The translations under genes were made by a program, and so were the position numbers. This document shows positions 56,997-64,000 of a stretch of DNA of 64,000 nt, in pieces. The notes below the pieces were generated by a model. That model saw nothing but the letters and a program-made list of their open reading frames with translations. It was not told the DNA's origin and made no database searches. This DNA comes from Pirellulales bacterium (GTDB lineage: Bacteria; Planctomycetota; Planctomycetia; Pirellulales; Lacipirellulaceae). The DNA lies in NCBI GenBank assembly GCA_028279215.1, contig JANQOF010000026.1, positions 62,001-126,000 on the forward strand, written 5' to 3'. Within the stretch, counting starts at the first letter, position 1; the number at the start of each line of letters is the position of its first letter.

Positions 56997-58835
56997 GTGG
57001 AAGACAACCAAGCGGACTTCACGAGTCTTGGTTTCGTTAAGTCATTCATGCTGCCTGCACTTTCGGTGTTTCTGATACCGGTGCTGACGCTGGTGTTTTT
57101 TCTGCACGCTCAATCGACGTTTGATGTCGACGCAAGACAGACGCTCATCGCACAGGTCAAGGAAGATCCCACCCTGACACCTCAGGAGCGTCAAGAGGCG
57201 ATCGACTTCTATGAAAAGGTGCCGTTCTCAAAGCTCCTTCGTGTTCCTGAATTCGCCGCGGACGTAGACTCCGAGCTACGCTTCCACTACGCCACGTTTC
57301 GTTGGATGATTTGGCTTTCGGTGGCCAGCATCGCCAGCGGTGTGCTCATCTTCTTGCTGGCTGGGCTATGTGTCCTGTTGTCGATGCATTCACAAGAGAT
57401 GCAGTACGTGAGTCTATCGACAGGCTGGTATGTGCTTCGGATTTATGGCGCCATCCAGACCGTGATCCAAGGTGCAATGGTCGTCGCCCTATCGTTTTGG
57501 GTCACGGCATTGTGGTTCGACATTTACATACCAAAGATGGTTTTCCTGGCCGGAGTTCTGGCCTTGTTCGGCGTTGGCGTCGTCATCAAGAGCATCTTCA
57601 CCAAACCCAACATGGACTTTGAGGTGGAAGGCGAACTTGTTGACGAAGCGAAAGCGCCCGCTCTATGGCAGAACCTCCGCAACATCTGCGCGCAGGTCGA
57701 TACTGCCTCACCGGACCATCTAATCGCGGGCATCGACGACAACTTCTTCGTTACCGAACAGCCAGTGACGGTGGGCGATCGGGTTTACCACGGGCGCACG
57801 CTGTATGTTAGCCTCTCACTGCTCAAGCAACTCGACGGCGCGGAGGCAGACGCCGTGATGGCCCACGAGATGGCGCATTTTAGTGGAAACGACACAACTT
57901 TCTCGAAGAGGATCTCTCCTCTGTTGATTCGATACCACAATTATCTTGAAGCACTATCGCAGAACCCAATCACTTTGCCTGTTTTCTATTTCATGGTTTG
58001 TTTTCGAGGTATGTACGAACTGTCGCTGGGACGCTTGAGTCGGCAGCGTGAGTTCCGAGCCGACCGAATCGCCGCCGAGACGACGTCTGCCAGATCGATT
58101 GTGGGCGCACTAACACGAATCGCTGCCTACTCAAAGTACCGGGGGTCGATTGAGGAGGACCTGTTTAACCAAGAAGAGGCCCTGGAGTCGGCCGACATCG
58201 CCAACCGAATCGAAGACGGTTTTCACGCTTACGCTGTCTCATTCGGCAGGAATGAAGACATTGGAAAACTGGAAACGGCCCACCCGTTCGATTCGCACCC
58301 GCCGATGCACGAGCGGATGGCGGCTATGGGAAGCGAATATGGTCCGCAATCAGTTGACCAGCACTTGCAGGTGCCGGGCGACGGTCGCTGGTTCCACAGC
58401 ATCGCAGGGTGCCAAGAACTCGAGCGACGACAATGGGACGAATACGAAGAGCGCTTTCGTAAGTTCCATGAGGAAGTGCTTGCGTATCGGCTCATACCCT
58501 CTACCACTGCCGAACACGAGTTGGTCGCGAAGTTCTTCCCGCCCGTGTCGTTCGAGGGCAAGAAGGGCAGGCTGGCGATCGACTACAAAAAACTTGTGTA
58601 CGAAGAATGGCCAGAGCCCATTTTGTGGAGCGAGGTAACAGACATGTCGCTAAACGACAACGTCCTGCACGTGTCCGTCGAAGGCACGAAGAAGAACCAG
58701 GTTCTGAAGATGGGACGGTTTGCCAAAGAGCAACAGACCGACGTGCTTGAACAATTGAATCGTTTCTACGTCCGCCAACAATCAGTCGTAGCCTACCAGG
58801 AGGAAAAGGCGGTCGAGACGCAGGCCGACACTTAG
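56997..58835 (+). CDS. M48-family membrane metallopeptidase
   Basis: 612 aa from a GTG with a GGGGG stretch upstream. Four hydrophobic segments (about 15-37, 100-126, 150-175, 180-200) precede the peptidase domain. The zinc motif HEMAH is at 290-294, and the further zinc ligand is expected in the EFRADRIAAE stretch around 350. The protein is about twice the size of HtpX, with an extra C-terminal domain of about 180 residues (RWFHSIAGCQELERRQW onward). It probably degrades misfolded membrane or envelope proteins (inference). Confidence 0.88.
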   Translation: MEDNQADFTSLGFVKSFMLPALSVFLIPVLTLVFFLHAQSTFDVDARQTLIAQVKEDPTLTPQERQEAIDFYEKVPFSKLLRVPEFAADVDSELRFHYATFRWMIWLSVASIASGVLIFLLAGLCVLLSMHSQEMQYVSLSTGWYVLRIYGAIQTVIQGAMVVALSFWVTALWFDIYIPKMVFLAGVLALFGVGVVIKSIFTKPNMDFEVEGELVDEAKAPALWQNLRNICAQVDTASPDHLIAGIDDNFFVTEQPVTVGDRVYHGRTLYVSLSLLKQLDGAEADAVMAHEMAHFSGNDTTFSKRISPLLIRYHNYLEALSQNPITLPVFYFMVCFRGMYELSLGRLSRQREFRADRIAAETTSARSIVGALTRIAAYSKYRGSIEEDLFNQEEALESADIANRIEDGFHAYAVSFGRNEDIGKLETAHPFDSHPPMHERMAAMGSEYGPQSVDQHLQVPGDGRWFHSIAGCQELERRQWDEYEERFRKFHEEVLAYRLIPSTTAEHELVAKFFPPVSFEGKKGRLAIDYKKLVYEEWPEPILWSEVTDMSLNDNVLHVSVEGTKKNQVLKMGRFAKEQQTDVLEQLNRFYVRQQSVVAYQEEKAVETQADT

Positions 58836-58845
58836 ACGGCGGCGG

Positions 58846-59391
<546 letters not shown>

Positions 59392-59399
59392 CTAGCCAT

Positions 59400-59849
59400 T
59401 TGCCGTTGAGCGTCAGCACTTCCGCCAGCTCCGACGAATCGGAATCGCACGCCGCCGATCGTGGGTGGCGCATCGCGGTAACGGCATTCTATTGGGTGTC
59501 GTTGGCTGTGGCGACGCATTGGCCGTCGGCTGCTCCACCGAGTCACGGCGGGACATTCGACAAAGTGTTGCATTTCTTCGCGTACGGGATCCTCGCATGG
59601 CTATTGTGCTGGGCATGGAACCCCGGAAAGGCAACTGCCACCTGGCGATGGTCCATCCCTATTGCGCTGCTCCTTGCCGGTTATGGAGCGATCGACGAGC
59701 GAACCCAACTGCTCGTCGGGCGTAGCTGTGAGCTGTACGACTGGTTGGCCGACTTGGCTGGTATTGCCGCTGGAATCGCGATCTACGCAACGTGGCTCAA
59801 GTGTAGTTCGGGGTCGGCGCTCGATAGTCGCCCAGATCAATCGACTTGA
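59400..59849 (+). CDS. VanZ-like membrane protein
   Basis: 149 aa from a TTG. Four membrane segments (about 27-45, 56-75, 85-95, 110-130) with the VanZ-type motif [14 protein letters not shown] and the later [20 protein letters not shown]. VanZ proteins contribute to glycopeptide resistance in some hosts, but most homologues are of unknown function. Its last 53 bases overlap the 3' end of the convergent sugar-nucleotide gene. Confidence 0.83.
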   Translation: MPLSVSTSASSDESESHAADRGWRIAVTAFYWVSLAVATHWPSAAPPSHGGTFDKVLHFFAYGILAWLLCWAWNPGKATATWRWSIPIALLLAGYGAIDERTQLLVGRSCELYDWLADLAGIAAGIAIYATWLKCSSGSALDSRPDQST

Positions 59850-60774
59850 ACCAATCGATGGTCTGGCTAAGCCCATCACGTAGCGCCACCTTCGGCTCCC
59901 AGTCGAGGTGCTTCTTCGCGAGGGTAATATCGGGTTGCCGCTGTAGTGGATCGTCGGCAGGAAGCGGCCCTGTAACCATCTTCGACTTTGACCCGGTCAG
60001 TTCGATCACCAGATCGGCCAACTCGCGAATGGTAAACTCGCCTGGATTCCCAATGTTCACCGGCCCGACGAACTCGTCGCTTCCGTTCATCATGCGAATC
60101 ATTGCCTCGACTAAGTCGTCGCGATAGCAGAAGCTGCGAGTCTGGCTGCCATCGCCAAAGATCGTGATGTCCTCGCCTGCTAACGCTTGACGAATGAAAT
60201 TCGATACGACCCGCCCGTCGTAGGGGTGCATCCTGGGCCCGTAGGTATTGAAGATTCGAACGAGTCGTATGTTGACCCGATTCATTCGGTGGTAGTCCAT
60301 AAACAGCGTCTCGGCTGCCCGCTTTCCTTCGTCGTAGCACGAACGGAGTCCAACTGGATTTACCGCGCCGCGGTAGCTTTCAGGCTGCGGATGGACTTCG
60401 GGGTCGCCGTACACTTCGCTCGTCGACGCCTGCAGTACCTTCGCTCGGCATCGTTTGGCCATGCCCAGCACGTTGATCGCCCCCATCACCGAGGTCTTCA
60501 TCGTCTTGATGGGATTGAACTGATAATGGCCCGGCGCGGCTGGACAGGCAAGGTTGTAGATTTCGTCGACTTCGAGAAACAGCGGGTGCGTAATATCGTG
60601 CCGTATCAGCTCAAAGTTGGACTCATCGAGCAGATGCGAAACGTTGCTTTTCTGGCTGGTAAAGAAGTTGTCGAGGCAGATCACGTCGTGCCCGTCGCTC
60701 ACCAACCGCTCGCACAAGTGAGAGCCCAAGAAACCGGCCCCGCCGGTGACCAAAATCCGCTGAATCTGAGACAT
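59797..60774 (-). CDS. UDP-glucuronate decarboxylase (UXS-type NAD-dependent SDR)
   Basis: 325 aa extended SDR enzyme that converts UDP-glucuronate to UDP-xylose. The NAD loop GGAGFLGS is at 11-18, catalytic Ser119/Glu120 ([10 protein letters not shown]), Tyr147 and Lys151 (CYDEGKRAA). The segments [20 protein letters not shown] and [11 protein letters not shown] are typical of UXS rather than of other epimerases. Provides a sugar donor for polysaccharides. Its 3' end overlaps the VanZ-like gene by 53 bases. Confidence 0.93.
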   Translation of the reverse strand: MSQIQRILVTGGAGFLGSHLCERLVSDGHDVICLDNFFTSQKSNVSHLLDESNFELIRHDITHPLFLEVDEIYNLACPAAPGHYQFNPIKTMKTSVMGAINVLGMAKRCRAKVLQASTSEVYGDPEVHPQPESYRGAVNPVGLRSCYDEGKRAAETLFMDYHRMNRVNIRLVRIFNTYGPRMHPYDGRVVSNFIRQALAGEDITIFGDGSQTRSFCYRDDLVEAMIRMMNGSDEFVGPVNIGNPGEFTIRELADLVIELTGSKSKMVTGPLPADDPLQRQPDITLAKKHLDWEPKVALRDGLSQTIDWFKSIDLGDYRAPTPNYT

Positions 60775-61076
60775 GCTGGTGTAAGGCTCCAGACTAGAGT
60801 GACGCGAAGCAATCGATCATAACCAGCGATTCGGGCGGCGGCTATGGTAGATCTTCGCACGCACATGCGGGTGTGCAAAACAGCATACTAGTGCGACGTT
60901 GAGCTGGTCGACTGGGCATCGCGCTTCGCGGCGGGCGAACGATCGCGACCTCTTCCAACGACGATTCCCGATATCTAGGATATAGGCGCTAGACTACGAG
61001 ATTCGTATGCCTACTTGGGCCAGATTCCAGCGCTTAGGCCGGAGCCAATCTTCGGGCACGGTTTGAATCGGAAACA
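60775..61076. other. Intergenic region upstream of an unknown membrane protein
   Basis: About 300 bases. Contains ATATCTAGGATATA-like sequence near 60970, possibly part of a promoter, but no clear box pair. No gene. Confidence 0.4.
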
Positions 61077-61685
61077 ATGCACATGAATCAAGACTCCCCA
61101 AAAGCTGATGCGCAGGATACGGTTGGCGAAACCGAAAGTGACAAGACTACGAAAGATACCGCCAAGGGAGAGGGTCAGCATGCGAAGGCGCCGCGCCATT
61201 GGAAGATAGATGGTATCACGCTTGCCGTGATGCTTGGGTTGTCGCTAATCGGGCTCGCAGTGACTCAAGGCGCGCCAAATGGGGCTTGGGAGTGCTGGCT
61301 CCTGATTGTGTTGGCGTACGCTGGCATCTCCATCTGGCGGGCGATCAACAACAAGAAATCCGAGGGATCAACCTGGTCGAAAATCAAGAAACCGCTGCTG
61401 CACTGGGCATCGCTATTAGTGACGTTCAAGGTGCTCGTCATGCTCGAACAAACGAACTTAATGTCGCGCGACGCGGCGTCGGACTGCTCGTTGCTAGTGC
61501 TCGCCTTGGCCAGCTTCCTGGCGGGCGTCCACTTCGATCGTCTATACCTCTTCGTTGGAGTATTCTTGCTGATCATGACCGTGACCATCGCGGCGGCCGA
61601 GAATGGAGCCTTGCTGATCATGTTCGGCATCGGTGCTCTGGCGGTCGGTTTCTTCTATTGGCGGACGATGGAGAAGAGTCGTTAG
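61077..61685 (+). CDS. Membrane protein of unknown function
   Basis: 202 aa; a second ATG two codons later is an equal start. Residues 1-43 are hydrophilic and charged (SDKTTKDTAKGEGQHAK). Four or five membrane segments follow (about 49-65, 73-88, 107-120, 137-152, 155-190). A short loop with WRAINNKKSEGSTWSKIKKP lies on the cytoplasmic side. I do not recognise the family. It converges with dnaE, with 8 bases between the stops. Confidence 0.68.
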   Translation: MHMNQDSPKADAQDTVGETESDKTTKDTAKGEGQHAKAPRHWKIDGITLAVMLGLSLIGLAVTQGAPNGAWECWLLIVLAYAGISIWRAINNKKSEGSTWSKIKKPLLHWASLLVTFKVLVMLEQTNLMSRDAASDCSLLVLALASFLAGVHFDRLYLFVGVFLLIMTVTIAAAENGALLIMFGIGALAVGFFYWRTMEKSR

Positions 61686-61693
61686 TCGAACGA

Positions 61694-64000
61694 TTACCGT
61701 CGCCCCCGCCCATTCCCATTGTGCCCATTCGATGTCGGCTTCGGAGGGCTGCCGATCGGTTGGGCGTTGCCGAGGCCTAGTAGATCGTCGATGCGGCAGC
61801 GGAGTTCGGGGGTGACCTCGATACGCTTGCCACTTTCGACGTGGGCGATGGCACCGTCTTCGAGCGTTAGCTGCAACTTCAGCGCCTTGCTTCCCGGATA
61901 GCCGCGGACTATCTCGTGAAGCGTCGCTAGTTTGTCAATGCCGTGCCGTCGCTCGTCGACGCGAACCGACAAACCGCTGGTGAATCGCTCGGCCAACGAT
62001 TCGATTGGCATGACTTCGTTGATGATCAGGTTCACCTCCTCCGCGCCGGGGCGGCGATCGATCACTGCTCGCACCGCCACCGTGGCATCAGGTATTACTA
62101 GGTGGCCATATTGATCGAATTGCTCGGGCCACAAGATGCACCGCACGATGCCGTCGAGGTCCTCGAGGTCCCACATGGCGTATTTGCTCGGCGCGCCGGG
62201 CTTGGGGTTCTTGGTGTGCGAGAACTTGATGGCCGCCAGCATGCCACCCATTACCACGTCGCTACGGTGCTCGAGGCTTGTGACTTGCCGGCTGGAGTGC
62301 GTGCAGTACGTTCGCAAAATCGGCTCAAACTCGGCAAGCGGATGGCTGGAGAGGTAGAAGCCGAGGACCTCTTTCTCCATGGTCAGGCGCTCTTTCTCCT
62401 CAAACTCGGCAACATCGGGTAGCGCGTCGTTGTCGGTGGTCTGATCGTCCTCGTCCATGGCGTCGAACAATCCCTTTTGCCCGCTACGGCGGTCCTTGAG
62501 CGCCGCAGCGCCCGACTGGAGCGCCCGCTCAAGAACGGCCATCTGCTGGGCGCGGCGGGCGCCGAGCGAATCGAACGCTCCCGCCTTGATAAGCGTTTCG
62601 ATCGCGGCACGATTGCAGGCGCTTGGATCGACCCGCTCGCAGAAATCGAACAAACTGCGAAAGGGGCCGTTGGTTTGTCGCGCTTCGACAATGGCCTCGG
62701 CCGCCCCGCCACCGCAGCCTTTGATCGCGCTGAGGCCGAAAAGAATCTTGTCGTCGCGAACCGCAAAGTCGACCAGAGAAGTATTGACGTCGGGCGGCAC
62801 CACTTCGATGTTCATTCGCTTGCAGTCTTCCAAGTGCTCGACCAGCGCATCTTTGCTTTTGAAGTTGCGACCGGGAATATCTCCCGACAGCAGCGCTGCC
62901 ATGAACTCCACGGAATAATGTGCCTTGAGATAAGCGGTCATATAGGCGATGAGCGCGTAGGCAGTAGAGTGCGACTTGTTGAAGCCATACCCGGCGAACT
63001 TCTCGATCATGCCGAACAGCTCTTCCGCCTTCTTCTTGTCGAGGCCTTTTTGCTGCGCGCCGTTGAGGAACTCCTCGCGAAATTTGGCGATGATCGGCAG
63101 CTTCTTCTTGCTGATTGCCTTAATGCAGGTGTAGGAACTGGACAGTTCGATACCGCCCAAGCGGTTGAGGATCCGCATTACCTGTTCCTGGTACACCATC
63201 ACTCCGTGCGTCTCGGCCAGCACTTCTTCCATCACTGCGTGCGGGTACTCAGCGGGCCGGCGGCCGTGCTTCACCTCGATGTACTGGTCGACCATGCCGC
63301 CTTCGAGTGGCCCCGGGCGATAGAGCGCATTGGTGGCGATGATGTCGTGGAAGCTGTCGGGTTTCATTCGCTGGAGCAAATCGCGGATGCCGCCACTTTC
63401 GAGTTGGAAGATGCCTTTGGTTTCGCCCCGACACAACAGGGCGAACGTCTCGTCGTCGTTTAGCGGAAACTTGTACGGATCGACCTGCTCGTTGCGCGAC
63501 TGTTCGATCAGCTCGATGCTACGGGCGAGGATCGTTAGGTTACGCAGACCCAGGAAGTCCATCTTCAATAGGCCAGCCGCTTCGACGTCGCCCATCGCCC
63601 ACTGCGTGATGACTTCGGTCTTCCCTTTCACGTGCTGCAGCGGCACGTATTCGTCAACTGGCTTCTCGGCAATCACCACCGCGGCGGCGTGCGTGCCAAC
63701 ATTTCGCGCGAGGCCTTCGATCTTTCGCGCGAGGTCGAGCACTTCGCGCACTTCGCCATCGCCGTCGTAGGTCTTCTTTAGCTCGTCACTGGTCTCGAGC
63801 GCTTTGTCGAGTGAAATGCCAAGCTGGTCGGGCACCATAGCGACGATTTGATCGACCCGAGGAATGGGAATGTTCAGCGTACGACCGACGTCGCGAATGG
63901 CAGCCCGCGCGGCAAGCGTGCCGAACGTTCCGATTTGGGCAACGTTTGCTTCGCCGTATTTGTCCTTGACGTACTGAATCACCTCACCGCGGCGCTCTTT
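61694..64000 (-). CDS. dnaE: DNA polymerase III alpha subunit, partial (N-terminus outside window)
   Basis: The last 768 residues of the replicative polymerase; the frame stays open to the window edge. Visible parts: the palm with VEAAGLLKMDFLGLRNLT, the fingers with GIFQLESGGIRDLLQRMKPD, MVYQEQVMRI and GYGFNKSHSTAYALIAYMTA, the tandem helix-hairpin-helix region (GLSAIKGCGGGAAEAIVEAR), then an OB-fold and the C-terminal tau-binding-like tail, ending with an Asn/Gly/Arg-rich stretch (NGHNGNGRGRR). The PHP domain and the first palm aspartates lie outside the window. Confidence 0.97.
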   Translation of the reverse strand, partial: KERRGEVIQYVKDKYGEANVAQIGTFGTLAARAAIRDVGRTLNIPIPRVDQIVAMVPDQLGISLDKALETSDELKKTYDGDGEVREVLDLARKIEGLARNVGTHAAAVVIAEKPVDEYVPLQHVKGKTEVITQWAMGDVEAAGLLKMDFLGLRNLTILARSIELIEQSRNEQVDPYKFPLNDDETFALLCRGETKGIFQLESGGIRDLLQRMKPDSFHDIIATNALYRPGPLEGGMVDQYIEVKHGRRPAEYPHAVMEEVLAETHGVMVYQEQVMRILNRLGGIELSSSYTCIKAISKKKLPIIAKFREEFLNGAQQKGLDKKKAEELFGMIEKFAGYGFNKSHSTAYALIAYMTAYLKAHYSVEFMAALLSGDIPGRNFKSKDALVEHLEDCKRMNIEVVPPDVNTSLVDFAVRDDKILFGLSAIKGCGGGAAEAIVEARQTNGPFRSLFDFCERVDPSACNRAAIETLIKAGAFDSLGARRAQQMAVLERALQSGAAALKDRRSGQKGLFDAMDEDDQTTDNDALPDVAEFEEKERLTMEKEVLGFYLSSHPLAEFEPILRTYCTHSSRQVTSLEHRSDVVMGGMLAAIKFSHTKNPKPGAPSKYAMWDLEDLDGIVRCILWPEQFDQYGHLVIPDATVAVRAVIDRRPGAEEVNLIINEVMPIESLAERFTSGLSVRVDERRHGIDKLATLHEIVRGYPGSKALKLQLTLEDGAIAHVESGKRIEVTPELRCRIDDLLGLGNAQPIGSPPKPTSNGHNGNGRGRR

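Overview
The window looks like a chromosomal segment of a planctomycete, most likely of the order Pirellulales. The evidence is a combination of lineage-typical families: two pseudopilin-like DUF1559 proteins with an H-X9-DG C-terminus, a YTV-repeat cell-wall protein, PEP-CTERM proteins with dockerin-like and lamin-tail-like parts, an EpsI-like exosortase partner, a Ser/Thr kinase fused to a ligand-binding domain, and formaldehyde-activating enzyme plus methylene-tetrahydromethanopterin dehydrogenase in an otherwise ordinary heterotroph. This placement is inference from gene content; no rRNA is present. I see no phage, IS element or CRISPR array.

Layout. 0-9.5 kb is a mixed housekeeping stretch: glutathione peroxidase, purK, fliG, a QueD/PTPS-like and CitG-like pair, an OleB-like alpha/beta hydrolase, a DtxR/MntR regulator, three small proteins (one Tat-like, two with lysine/alanine-rich histone-like tails) and an aldo/keto reductase. 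9.65-28.2 kb is the translation/transcription core: tRNA-Thr(TGT), tRNA-Tyr, tRNA-Gly(TCC), tRNA-Thr(GGT), tuf, tRNA-Trp, secE, nusG, rplK, rplA, rplJ, rplL, rpoB, rpoC, rpsL, rpsG, fusA, all on the + strand. Many gaps here carry long imperfect inverted repeats of iterated short words.

28.4-41.4 kb holds a receptor-like kinase/UrtA-like fusion, a PiT phosphate transporter, a GT-D-type glycosyltransferase candidate, the EpsI-like protein, two DUF1559 proteins, fae-mtdB, a PhyH-type dioxygenase and a lipoprotein. 41.5-44.7 kb holds three PEP-CTERM secreted proteins. 44.9-54.3 kb holds a siroheme sulfite/nitrite reductase, pgpA, folD, tRNA-Gly(CCC), a histidine kinase/NtrC-like pair with a degenerate sigma54-contact loop, a membrane alpha/beta hydrolase and a CorA-type channel. 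54.4-64 kb holds the YTV wall protein, an M48 membrane peptidase, tadA, a VanZ-like protein, a UDP-glucuronate decarboxylase, an unknown membrane protein and the 3' part of dnaE, cut by the window edge.

How the genes work together. fae and mtdB form the first two steps of tetrahydromethanopterin-linked formaldehyde oxidation. The distant PTPS/CitG pair may serve pterin cofactor synthesis. The EpsI-like, PEP-CTERM and DUF1559 genes suggest an exosortase-based envelope secretion theme, although no exosortase is in view. The most unusual signals are the kinase/UrtA fusion, the NtrC-like regulator without a proper GAFTGA loop, the histone-like-tailed small proteins, the long acidic NusG extension, and the set of same-architecture but different-sequence intergenic palindromes.
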